Source: Chitinophagales bacterium
Lineage (GTDB): Bacteria; Bacteroidota; Bacteroidia; Chitinophagales; JADIYW01
Reading direction: 5' to 3'
DNA: 64,000 nt
NCBI GenBank assembly: GCA_023957215.1
Contig: JAMLHH010000012.1
Location: forward strand, 21,280 to 85,279
Shown: one piece after another, positions 18,453 through 26,876 of the stretch
Numbering within the stretch: position 1 is the stretch's first letter
Layout of the letters: each line of letters begins with the position of its first letter
The notes under the pieces: model-generated
What the model saw: the letters and a program-made list of their open reading frames with translations, nothing else
What the model was told of the DNA's origin: nothing
Databases searched by the model: none
Position numbers and translations under genes: made by a program

Positions 18453-19003
18453 AGTTCTTGTTTATTGTTGATTTGAATCAGTGCAAAAATACTATAGTTG
18501 ATGATATCTTTGTAGTTGTTTTCCACTCCTTCGGAAATTAGGGTATTTCCTTGATTGCTTTCTATTTGTTTGATGCGGTGAAGCTTGACCAATATCATAT
18601 CCGAGAAAGAAGAGATTCTCATCTCGCGCCATGCCTCTCCGTAATCGGTATTTTTTGCTATCATCAGTGTTCTGACATCTTTTACCATCGCATCATAAAG
18701 TTGGGAGACTTTGTCAACAGATAAGTCTATATCCCAATCACTTTTTGCAGAAAGTTGTATGAGAGCCATATAACCATAATTGACCAAAGCGATAAATTCG
18801 GAACTGATACTGTCTTCCACTTTTTGCTCGCCACTCTCATCTATCGTTCTAATACGCTTAGCTTTTATATACATTTGGTCAGTCAGGCTTTTGGGACGCA
18901 TCACACGCCAAGATGTGCCGTAATCCTTCGTTTTCTTTACAAAAATATCTCTACATTCCTTGACTATTGCATCATATTCTGCCAAAGTCTTTTCAAGTGC
19001 CAT
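18449..19003 (-). CDS. DUF1599 protein with internal duplication
   Basis: 184 residues made of two similar halves. KECRDIFVKKTKDYGTSWR near the N-terminus recurs as KDVRTLMIAKNTDYGEAWR in the second half; each is followed by a K-x-x-R-I helix. The shared K-x-x-DYG-x-x-W-R motif is the DUF1599 hallmark. The function is unknown; the metal/nucleotide-like pattern resembles all-alpha NTP pyrophosphohydrolases only loosely. It heads the operon with the DoxX-like gene (4-base overlap), permease and aroK. Its -7 promoter element ends 5 bases before the ATG, so the message is probably leaderless. Confidence 0.85.
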   Translation of the reverse strand: MALEKTLAEYDAIVKECRDIFVKKTKDYGTSWRVMRPKSLTDQMYIKAKRIRTIDESGEQKVEDSISSEFIALVNYGYMALIQLSAKSDWDIDLSVDKVSQLYDAMVKDVRTLMIAKNTDYGEAWREMRISSFSDMILVKLHRIKQIESNQGNTLISEGVENNYKDIINYSIFALIQINNKQEL

Positions 19004-19007
19004 ACTA

Positions 19008-19015
19008 CAAAGATA
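19008..19015 (-). promoter_or_regulatory. -7 promoter element of DUF1599 operon
   Basis: TATCTTTG on the minus strand, an exact TAnnTTTG match. The ATG (19003) follows after 4 bases, so transcription would begin at or next to the start codon. Confidence 0.6.
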
Positions 19016-19412
19016 GTGGTTAATGTGATAATTAGATAATTAGATAATTTGAAAATAAGATGGTTAGATGAAGTTATTGGTCGTTTACTTTTTCGATAAT
19101 TTGAATGAACGTTTTAGTTTTATAACCATAGTATAAGGTTACTTAATCTAAATACCGGCTTTACCCAATTTATATTGTTATCGGTAATAGCAAAACTTTG
19201 TCAAACATCACAAAAAAATCTATCACATCGTACAAATGAGTAAAGCAAATCACGAGTCCCAAAATCATAAAAACTTCATTTGTATATAACCTGTTTTTTA
19301 AGACACGATCCAACGCTCAAAAAACCAAAAGAGCCATTCTTTAGCTAACACACGGACAGAAAACTAACAAAAAGACGTATTTTAGCAAACTAGCAAAAAT
19401 AGAGAATTTCAA
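19016..19412. other. Intergenic gap before the type I R-M locus
   Basis: About 400 AT-rich bases between the divergent DUF1599 and hsdM genes. I see no open frame, RNA gene or convincing hairpin. No consensus TAnnTTTG precedes hsdM; TATTTTAG at 19377-19384 is the closest and is weak. Confidence 0.5.
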
Positions 19413-21005
19413 ATGAGTGAAGACCAAAAACGAATATTAGAACAACAACTTTGGAATATAGCCAATACTTTGAGGGGCAAAATGAATGCGGATGAGTTCC
19501 GTGATTACATTTTGGGATTTATTTTCTACAAGTATCTGAGTGAAAAGATGGAGTTGTTTGCCAACAACATCTTGCAACAAGACAAAATTAAGTTTCGTGA
19601 GATAATACCAAAAACAGCACAAGCCAACGATTTTTTAGAAGCCATCAAAGAAGAAGCTTTGGAGAAATTAGGCTACTTCCTTAGACCCGAAGAACTCTTT
19701 ACCGAAGTGGCAAAAAGAGGGATGGGTGAAAATGAAGACATTGACATTTTTGACGAAAGCAAAACAAATTTCATACTTGAAGACCTTCAAAAAATTCTGA
19801 CCAATATCCAGATGAGCACAATGGGCACTGAGAGCGAAGAGGATTTTGACAACCTCTTTGAAGACATGGATTTGAACAGCACTAAATTAGGAAAAACTCC
19901 CGAAGCAAGAAATGCAATCATCGCAAAAGTGCTTTCACATCTTGACAAGATTGATTTCAAATTGGAGAAAACAGAATTAGATGTTTTGGGTGATGCTTAC
20001 GAATATTTAATTGGTCAATTTGCCAGCGGTGCGGGTAAAAAAGCAGGTGAATTTTACACACCACAGGAAGTTTCTAAAATATTGGCAAAGGTTGTTACTA
20101 CAGGCAAGCAAAAGCTAAAATCGGTTTATGACCCTACTTGTGGTTCAGGTTCTTTGTTGTTGCGTGTAGCCCGAGAAGTGAAAGATGTAGCCATGTTTTA
20201 CGGACAAGAAATGAACCGTACCACCTACAACCTTGCCCGAATGAATATGATTCTGCACGATGTACATTACAGAAAATTTGATATTAAGCAGGAAGATACC
20301 TTAGAATATCCGCAACACCTAGATGATTTACCCTTTGAAGCCATTGTAGCCAACCCGCCTTTCTCTGCCAAGTGGAGTGCCAACCCTCTTTTTCTGAGTG
20401 ATGACCGTTTTAGTCAATACGGAAAGTTAGCCCCGGCTAGCAAAGCCGATTGGGCATTTGTACAGCACATGATTTATCATTTGGCTGAAAATGGAACGAT
20501 GGCAATAGTATTGCCACACGGGGCTTTGTTCAGAGGTGGAGCGGAACAACACATTCGCAAATTTTTGATTGAAAACAAAAACTATTTAGATGCCGTGATT
20601 GGATTGCCTGAAAAGATATTTTTTGGTACGGACATACCCACTTGTATTATGGTTTTCAAGAAATGTAGAGAAAACCCGAATGATGTCGTTTTTATTGATG
20701 CCAGCCAACACTATGCGAAAGCAACTCAAAACTATTTGAGACAAGAGGACATTGATAAAATCATCAACACCTATCAGAACAGGATAACAGAAGACAAGTA
20801 CAGTTTTGTGGCTTCTCTTGAGCAGATTCGTGAAAACGATTACAACTTGAACATACCTCGCTATGTTGACACTTTTGAGGAAGAAGAGGAAATTGATTTA
20901 GATGCAGTTTCTAACCAATTGGTTGATTTGGACAAAGCCATTAAAACGACCGAAATCGAGATAGCTAGATTTTGTAAAGAATTGGGAATTGCCACACCTT
21001 TTTAA
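19413..21005 (+). CDS. hsdM: Type I restriction-modification methyltransferase subunit
   Basis: 530 residues, normal for HsdM. It methylates adenine in the sequence recognised by HsdS. The N-terminal helical HsdM domain (LWNIANTLRGKMNADEFRDY) is followed by the SAM-binding motif D240-P-T-C-G-S-G-S and the catalytic N314-P-P-F, the order of N6-adenine gamma-type enzymes. The C-terminus is helical and contacts HsdS. It is the first gene of an M - GxxExxY - S - Abi - R locus. The stop TAA at 21003-21005 is immediately followed by the inverted repeat of the GxxExxY cassette. Confidence 0.96.
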   Translation: MSEDQKRILEQQLWNIANTLRGKMNADEFRDYILGFIFYKYLSEKMELFANNILQQDKIKFREIIPKTAQANDFLEAIKEEALEKLGYFLRPEELFTEVAKRGMGENEDIDIFDESKTNFILEDLQKILTNIQMSTMGTESEEDFDNLFEDMDLNSTKLGKTPEARNAIIAKVLSHLDKIDFKLEKTELDVLGDAYEYLIGQFASGAGKKAGEFYTPQEVSKILAKVVTTGKQKLKSVYDPTCGSGSLLLRVAREVKDVAMFYGQEMNRTTYNLARMNMILHDVHYRKFDIKQEDTLEYPQHLDDLPFEAIVANPPFSAKWSANPLFLSDDRFSQYGKLAPASKADWAFVQHMIYHLAENGTMAIVLPHGALFRGGAEQHIRKFLIENKNYLDAVIGLPEKIFFGTDIPTCIMVFKKCRENPNDVVFIDASQHYAKATQNYLRQEDIDKIINTYQNRITEDKYSFVASLEQIRENDYNLNIPRYVDTFEEEEEIDLDAVSNQLVDLDKAIKTTEIEIARFCKELGIATPF

Positions 21006-21499
21006 TTGTCTGAATTAGGATTTTTAGGATGAAAAGATTAAAGGATTAAGTCAGCAAGATTATGAAATATGAAGAATTAACACATAAAATAATTGGCTGT
21101 GCAATGAAAGTGCACAACACATTGGGTAATGGTTTTCAAGAAGTAATTTATCAAAGAGCTTTAGCCATTGAAATGAATAAGCTTGGAATAGAATTTCAGC
21201 GTGAAATGGAAATGACTATTTTCTATGATGGTTTTGATATTGGCACAAGAAGGGTTGATTTTTTTGTAGAGGAAAATATAATGGTGGAATTAAAAGCCTT
21301 AATTAGACTCGAAGAAGTTCATTTAGCCCAGGCTATGAATTACTGTCAAGCATACAATTTACCAATAGGTTTGCTTATAAACTTTGGTGCAAAAAGTTTA
21401 GAATTTAAAAGAGTATATAATCTTACACATCCCGAAAATAAAGATTACGTAAAAAATAATCCTATCATCCAAAAATCAAACAAATCCTAATTCAGACAA
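21006..21499 (+). mobile_element. GxxExxY cassette bounded by 16-base perfect inverted repeat
   Basis: TTGTCTGAATTAGGAT at 21006-21021 is exactly complementary to ATCCTAATTCAGACAA at 21484-21499. The segment begins at the first base after the hsdM stop codon and ends at the base before the hsdS ATG (21500), so it occupies that junction exactly. Inside each arm weaker complementarity continues (TTTTTAGGATGA against TCATCCAAAAA). It carries no transposase. This is a candidate non-autonomous or nuclease-driven insertion unit. Confidence 0.65.
21062..21490 (+). CDS. GxxExxY family protein, PD-(D/E)xK nuclease-like (copy 2)
   Basis: 142 residues. The signature G24-F-Q-E27-V-I-Y30 is followed by D66 and E76-L-K78, the same E...D...ExK arrangement as the copy at 4219-4596. 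The last 12-15 residues are read through the right repeat region and differ from copy 1. It lies between hsdM and hsdS in the same direction, where type I systems usually have nothing. The two copies share the family fold but differ widely in sequence, and their flanking repeats are unrelated, so this is not a recent duplication inside the genome. The molecular function is unproven. Confidence 0.88.
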   Translation: MKYEELTHKIIGCAMKVHNTLGNGFQEVIYQRALAIEMNKLGIEFQREMEMTIFYDGFDIGTRRVDFFVEENIMVELKALIRLEEVHLAQAMNYCQAYNLPIGLLINFGAKSLEFKRVYNLTHPENKDYVKNNPIIQKSNKS

Positions 21500-22708
21500 A
21501 TGAGAAATACCAATACAAAACCAGTTTTGCGATTTCCTGAATTTAAAGAGGATTGGAATTTCTTTTATGGGAATGAACTATTTGAACCAATTTCAAACAA
21601 AAACCATAATTCTGATTTGCCAATTTTGGCTATTTCTCAAGAATTTGGTGCAGTGCCAAGAGATTTAATTAATTATCAAATTTCAGTTACCGATAAAAGT
21701 GTATCAAGTTATAAGGTTGTCGAGAAGGGAGATTTCATTATTAGTTTAAGGTCGTTTCAAGGTGGAATTGAATATTCGGAGTATAAAGGAATTTGTAGTC
21801 CTGCATATATCATTCTTCGTCCAAAAAGAGATATTGAAGATTATTTTTTCAAATACTATTTAAAAACTTTCAGATACATCCAACATTTACAAAGTAAATT
21901 AGAAGGTATAAGAGATGGGAAAATGATTAGTTATAAATATTTTTCTGAGATAAAATTACCTTTCCCTTCCCTCACTGAACAGAAAAAAATTACAGATTTT
22001 TTAATTCAAATAGACAACCGAATTGCTCAACTCACAGAGAAAAAAGAGCATTTAGAACTATACAAAAAAGGAATTACGCAAAAAATATTCTCCCAAAAAC
22101 TTCGCTTTAAAGATGAAAATGGAAAGGATTTTCCTAAGTGGGAAGCAAAGAAATTTGAAAATATCTTTAAAAGAGTAACTACAAAAAATACCGAGAACAA
22201 TGATAATGTTCTTACAATCTCTGCACAATACGGTCTAATTAATCAGCAAGATTTCTTCAACAAGTCTGTATCAGCAAATGATGTAACAGGTTATTATTTA
22301 ATCAAAAAAGGTGATTTTGCTTACAACAAAAGCTATTCAAAAGGTTATCCAATGGGTGCGATTAAACCATTGAAGAAATATGAAAAAGGAGTTGTTTCAA
22401 CTCTTTACATCTGTTTCAATATAAAAGACAATAGCAATCCCGACTTCTATGAACATTATTTTGAAAGCGGAAAAATTAATAAGCAAATACACAAAATAGC
22501 TCAGGAAGGGGCGAGAAATCACGGCTTATTAAATTTAAGTGTTGTTGAATTTTTCAAAGACATTGACATTTTAAAACCGCATATCAAGGAACAAGAAAAA
22601 ATCGCCTCATTTTTAAATAAAATCAGCCAGCAAATCAGTCTGGTCAATGAGCAATTGGAAGAAACCCGAACCTTTAAAAGGGCATTATTAAGTAAAATGT
22701 TCTGCTAG
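21500..22708 (+). CDS. hsdS: Type I restriction-modification specificity subunit
   Basis: 402 residues with the two-half HsdS plan. Each half begins with a similar motif (VLRFPEFKEDW at the start; LRFKDENGKDFPKWE near 200) followed by a variable target-recognition domain, then a conserved helix (LTEQKKITDFLIQIDNRIAQL about 155-175; IKEQEKIASFLNKISQQI about 360-378). It determines the bipartite DNA target for HsdM and HsdR. The ATG immediately follows the inverted repeat of the GxxExxY cassette, so the leader of this gene is the cassette itself. No second hsdS or invertible repeat was seen in the window. Confidence 0.95.
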   Translation: MRNTNTKPVLRFPEFKEDWNFFYGNELFEPISNKNHNSDLPILAISQEFGAVPRDLINYQISVTDKSVSSYKVVEKGDFIISLRSFQGGIEYSEYKGICSPAYIILRPKRDIEDYFFKYYLKTFRYIQHLQSKLEGIRDGKMISYKYFSEIKLPFPSLTEQKKITDFLIQIDNRIAQLTEKKEHLELYKKGITQKIFSQKLRFKDENGKDFPKWEAKKFENIFKRVTTKNTENNDNVLTISAQYGLINQQDFFNKSVSANDVTGYYLIKKGDFAYNKSYSKGYPMGAIKPLKKYEKGVVSTLYICFNIKDNSNPDFYEHYFESGKINKQIHKIAQEGARNHGLLNLSVVEFFKDIDILKPHIKEQEKIASFLNKISQQISLVNEQLEETRTFKRALLSKMFC

Positions 22709-22754
22709 TTAAATGACTGATATGGAAACAAATAGAAAATATAGTTTGAAAATG

Positions 22755-22785
22755 TTTACAGAATTCAAAAATAGTTGTACCTTTG
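22755..22785 (+). promoter_or_regulatory. Promoter for the Abi leader RNA and gene
   Basis: A near-consensus -33 (TTTA at 22755-22758), 19-base spacing and TACCTTTG at 22778-22785 (exact TAnnTTTG). It gives the Abi gene transcription independent of the hsdM/hsdS unit. The start point would be near 22792. Confidence 0.6.
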
Positions 22786-22791
22786 CACCAA

Positions 22792-22842
22792 CAGTACCCG
22801 TTCAGCATACCGTAAGATCTGCTAGCGGGTCATTCTTTTTTT
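22792..22842 (+). ncRNA. Structured leader with terminator, candidate abiF-type small RNA
   Basis: About 50 bases between the promoter and the Abi ATG (22849). Stem ACCCG (22796-22800) pairs with CGGGT (22826-22830), with an inner stem AGCA (22804-22807)/TGCT (22820-22823) and a T7 tract at 22836-22842. This is a complete short transcript with its own terminator. Abi_2-type genes are reported to carry a conserved structured RNA upstream that acts with the protein; this element fits that position, but I identify it by place and shape only. A plain attenuator is the alternative. Confidence 0.55.
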
Positions 22843-22848
22843 ATAGCT

Positions 22849-23772
22849 ATGGCAAATAAGGTTCCACACTCCATAGCAGACCAAATTGCCTTGCTCAAAC
22901 AGCGAGGAATGCTCTTCAAGGATGAGCCTTCTGCACACCATTTTTTAGAAAACATCAGCTACTACCGTCTCAAAGGGTATTGGTGGGATATGCAAGCCGA
23001 TTATACGCTTCATACGTTAAAACCCAACACCTACTTTGAAGATATATTAGACCGCTATACTTTTGACAGGCACTTGCGTTTGATTCTATTTGATGCCATA
23101 GAACGCATAGAAATTGCCCTACGCACCAAAATGATTTACCACCTTTCAATGTCGTATGGTGGTTTATGGTATTTGAACCCAAATCTATTTGAAACTACGC
23201 CTCTACCATCAGACCCAAACATAACTATTTATCAAAACACCATCCTTGAACTCAAAAAGGAATTTTTCAGAAGTCAGGAAATTTTTATCAAAGACCAAAG
23301 ACGAAGATATCCCAATCAGGATGCTGATGCTTGGAAAATAATGGAAGTAGCTTCGATGGGTACATTATCAAAGCTTTACAAAAATTTGAAACACCAATTG
23401 CCCGAAAAAGCAACGATTGCAAATGAAATGGGATTGAACCTTCATAACGAACTTTCAAGTTGGTTAGAAGCTATTACTTATGTTAGAAACATTATTGCCC
23501 ATCATTCCAGGTTGTGGAGTAGAAATATGGTAAAAGTACCAATTGCCAATTTGAATAACCCACTTTCCATTTGGTTAGACAAACCGCTAAACCCAGTTCA
23601 AAGCAAGAAACCATTTTTAATCATAAGTACAATGGTTTACTTGTGTAACGAAGTAACGCCCAATCATCAAATAAAAAGTAAAATATTAACCCTTTTTGCC
23701 AATAACCCCAATATTCCTATTTACAAATTAGGATTCTTGAACAATTGGCAGAACCAAGGTTTATGGACATAA
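22849..23772 (+). CDS. Abi_2 (AbiD/AbiF) family HEPN protein
   Basis: 307 residues, typical for the family. N-terminal SYYRLKGYWW and DRHLRLILFDAIERIEIALR are hallmark Abi_2 segments. R213-N-I-I-A-H218 (followed by H219) is an R-x4-H motif, the ribonuclease signature of HEPN domains. It probably cleaves RNA to halt growth on phage infection (family knowledge). It lies between hsdS and hsdR, 2 bases before the hsdR ATG, and has its own promoter and terminator-like leader. Being wired into an R-M operon suggests a backup toxin if restriction fails; that is inference. Confidence 0.9.
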   Translation: MANKVPHSIADQIALLKQRGMLFKDEPSAHHFLENISYYRLKGYWWDMQADYTLHTLKPNTYFEDILDRYTFDRHLRLILFDAIERIEIALRTKMIYHLSMSYGGLWYLNPNLFETTPLPSDPNITIYQNTILELKKEFFRSQEIFIKDQRRRYPNQDADAWKIMEVASMGTLSKLYKNLKHQLPEKATIANEMGLNLHNELSSWLEAITYVRNIIAHHSRLWSRNMVKVPIANLNNPLSIWLDKPLNPVQSKKPFLIISTMVYLCNEVTPNHQIKSKILTLFANNPNIPIYKLGFLNNWQNQGLWT

Positions 23773-23773
23773 A

Positions 23774-26686
23774 ATGAGTAAACAAAGTGAACAAATATTA
23801 GAAGAACAGTTGATTGCCCAGTTACAAAAATTGGGTTACGGATATATTACACTCAACAATGAAGCAGCATTGTTGGGCAATCTTAAAAACCAATTAGAAA
23901 AGCATAATCAAATTTCGCTTTCAGATGCTGAATTTGACAAGATATTAAACCTCTTAAACAAAGGTTCGGTTTTTGAAAAATCAAAAACGCTTCGTCAAAA
24001 GCAACACATTATAAGAGATAACGGTGATAATCTTTATTTTGAATTTTTGAATACAGAACATTGGTGTCAAAACCAATATCAAGTAACCAACCAAGTAAGC
24101 CAAGAAGGAAAATACAAAAACCGTTATGATGTTACGATTTTAATCAACGGTTTGCCTTTAGTTCAAATAGAATTGAAACGCAGAGGTTTAGAACTCAAAG
24201 AAGCATTTAATCAAATCAATCGCTATCAACGCCATTCTTTTGGAGCAAATTCCGCTTTGTATCAATACGTTCAAATTTTCGTCATTAGTAATGGCGTAAA
24301 TACAAAGTATTACGCCAACAATCGCAACCAAAGTTTCAAGCAAACTTTCTATTGGACAGATTTTGAAAATAAGCGACTGACCAATATTCTCAACGGTTTT
24401 ACAGATGCTTTTTTAGAGCCTTGCCACATCAGTAAAATGATTTGCAAGTACATTGTTTTGAATGAGGCTTACAAAATACCAATGGTGCTTCGTCCTTATC
24501 AATTTTATGCGGTAGAAGCATTGATTGACCGAGTAAAAAACTCCAACAAAAACGGTTATATATGGCATACCACAGGTTCGGGCAAGACCTTAACCAGTTT
24601 TAAAGCCAGTCAAATTTTGATGAATTTCCCAGAAGTACACAAAGTTGTTTTTGTGGTGGACAGAAAAGATTTGGATTACCAAACCACCAAAGAGTTCAAC
24701 AGTTTTAGTGATGGTTGCATTGACGGAACAGACAACACTGCCAATTTGGTAAAGCAGTTTATCGGTACATACAAAGACAAAAAAGGTGAAGCCAAAAACA
24801 CAAAATTGATTGTTACTACTATTCAGAAACTCAATACCGCTATCAGTAAGTTGAAGTACGAAAAGAAAATGGCAGATTTGAAAGACAAGCGAATCATTTT
24901 CATTTTTGACGAATGCCACCGAAGCCAATTTGGAGAAACACACAACAGAATAAAAGAGTATTTTAACAATGCTCAAATGTTTGGTTTTACAGGCACGCCC
25001 ATTTTTGCCGACAATGCCAATAAAAATGAATTGGGCAAACGAACAACCAAAGACCTTTTTGAAGACTGTTTGCACAAATACGTCATTACAGATGCCATCA
25101 AAGACGAAAACGTATTGAAGTTTTCAGTTGAATATGTAGGCAGATACAAGCAAAAAGATACTACAACCGAAATTGATATTGAGGTGGAAGACATTGACAC
25201 GCAGGAGTTGATGGAAGATTCAACCCGATTAGAAAAAATTGTCGATTACATCATCAACAATCACAACCGAAAAACGCACAGCAAAGATTTTTCTGCCATG
25301 TTTTGTGTGGACAGCGTAAAGTCATTGATTCGTTATTACGATATTTTCAAACGCAAAAAATTAGCAGGAGAACACAACCTAAATATTGCCACCATTTTCA
25401 GTTATGCAGCCAACGAAGATGATGCTGATGCCAACGGTTTTATACCCGAAGAAGTTTCTGTAGTGGAAGAACCAAGAGCTTTGTATGGCTTGCAAGCCCA
25501 CAGCCGAGAGAAATTGGATGAATATATTGAAGACTACAATCAATTGTATGATGTAAAATATTCCACCAAAACCAGCGAAGATTTTTACAACTACTACAAC
25601 GACATTTCAAAGAAACTGAAAGATCGTGAACGCCAACCCGAAAATGTAAATAATCGCATTGATGTTTTATTGGTGGTGAATATGTTCCTGACAGGCTTTG
25701 ATGCCAAGAAAGTGAACACGCTTTATGTGGACAAAAACTTAAAATATCACGGATTAATTCAAGCGTTCAGCCGAACCAATCGAATTTTAAACGAACAGAA
25801 ATCACAGGGAAATATTGTTGTTTTCAGAAACCTTAAAAACCGAACAGACGAAGCCATTACCCTATTCAGCAACAAAGAAGCGATTGAGGTTATCATCATG
25901 AAACCTTATGAAGATTATGTTGCCAAGTTTGATGAAGCGTTTGAAAAATTGTTGGAAGTTACACCAACTACGGAAGCAGTAAATGACCTTGAAAGCGAAG
26001 AAGATGAACTGAATTTCATTAAGGCATTTCGTGACTTGATGAGAATTAAAAACATTCTCACAGCCTTTTCAGACTTCAAATGGGAAGACTTAGGAATGAA
26101 CGAACAACTTTTTGAGGACTTTAAAAGCAAATATCTTGACCTTTACGACAAAGTAAAAAGCAACCATCAAAAGGAGAAAGTTTCCATTTTGGAAGATGTG
26201 GACTTTGAATTAGAGTTGATTCACCGTGATGAAATCAATGTTGCGTATATCATTCAGCTTTTAATCAAACTGAAATCTCAAACACAGAAAGACACCACCA
26301 AAGCAGAAAAGGAAATTTTTAACCTATTAGGTACAGAAGCAACATTAAGGAGTAAACGAGAACTCATAGAGAAATTCATTTTAGAGAATCTTCCAGTCAT
26401 AAGCGATTCCGACAACATTACACCTGCATTTGAGCAGTTTTGGAACGAAGAACAACAAAAGGCATTTTCTAAAATCGTACAAGAAGAAAATCTATCAGCC
26501 CCAAAAACAGAAAAATTGATTGAAGATTATCTGTTTGCAGAAAGAGAGCCACTCCGTGATGAAGTTTTGGAACTTATTGAGGGTGAAAAACCCAGTTTAT
26601 TGCAACGTAAAAAATTAGGTGATAGAATTTTGAAACGGATTGTTGATTTCGTGGAGACATTTATTAACGGAATGAATTTGAATTGA
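23774..26686 (+). CDS. hsdR: Type I restriction endonuclease subunit
   Basis: 970 residues, normal for HsdR. The N-terminal nuclease part shows D119 and E133-L-K135 (PD-(D/E)xK, in RYDVTILINGLPLVQIELK). The SF2 translocase follows: T266-T-G-S-G-K-T272 (motif I), D379-E-C-H382 (motif II), FGFTGTP (motif III), and GFDAKKVNTLYVDKNL with QAFSRTNR (motifs V-VI). A helical C-terminus binds HsdM. It translocates DNA and cuts when unmethylated targets are present. It starts 2 bases after the Abi stop, so the two are probably cotranscribed. All motifs appear intact. Confidence 0.96.
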   Translation: MSKQSEQILEEQLIAQLQKLGYGYITLNNEAALLGNLKNQLEKHNQISLSDAEFDKILNLLNKGSVFEKSKTLRQKQHIIRDNGDNLYFEFLNTEHWCQNQYQVTNQVSQEGKYKNRYDVTILINGLPLVQIELKRRGLELKEAFNQINRYQRHSFGANSALYQYVQIFVISNGVNTKYYANNRNQSFKQTFYWTDFENKRLTNILNGFTDAFLEPCHISKMICKYIVLNEAYKIPMVLRPYQFYAVEALIDRVKNSNKNGYIWHTTGSGKTLTSFKASQILMNFPEVHKVVFVVDRKDLDYQTTKEFNSFSDGCIDGTDNTANLVKQFIGTYKDKKGEAKNTKLIVTTIQKLNTAISKLKYEKKMADLKDKRIIFIFDECHRSQFGETHNRIKEYFNNAQMFGFTGTPIFADNANKNELGKRTTKDLFEDCLHKYVITDAIKDENVLKFSVEYVGRYKQKDTTTEIDIEVEDIDTQELMEDSTRLEKIVDYIINNHNRKTHSKDFSAMFCVDSVKSLIRYYDIFKRKKLAGEHNLNIATIFSYAANEDDADANGFIPEEVSVVEEPRALYGLQAHSREKLDEYIEDYNQLYDVKYSTKTSEDFYNYYNDISKKLKDRERQPENVNNRIDVLLVVNMFLTGFDAKKVNTLYVDKNLKYHGLIQAFSRTNRILNEQKSQGNIVVFRNLKNRTDEAITLFSNKEAIEVIIMKPYEDYVAKFDEAFEKLLEVTPTTEAVNDLESEEDELNFIKAFRDLMRIKNILTAFSDFKWEDLGMNEQLFEDFKSKYLDLYDKVKSNHQKEKVSILEDVDFELELIHRDEINVAYIIQLLIKLKSQTQKDTTKAEKEIFNLLGTEATLRSKRELIEKFILENLPVISDSDNITPAFEQFWNEEQQKAFSKIVQEENLSAPKTEKLIEDYLFAEREPLRDEVLELIEGEKPSLLQRKKLGDRILKRIVDFVETFINGMNLN

Positions 26687-26876
26687 TATGAACATAAAGA
26701 GTCTCTACATCATGGAGACACAAGCTTAAAATCAAAATACAACTGTTTATAAGCGATAAATTTATTAATTGGTTGAAGCTTGTGAAATATTTATTAAAAA
26801 TTGATACTTTAGACTTGTTATGTAGTTTTGACTTCCAAAACCGTGTAATAAAAATTATAGAGCAAACTAAAGATTG

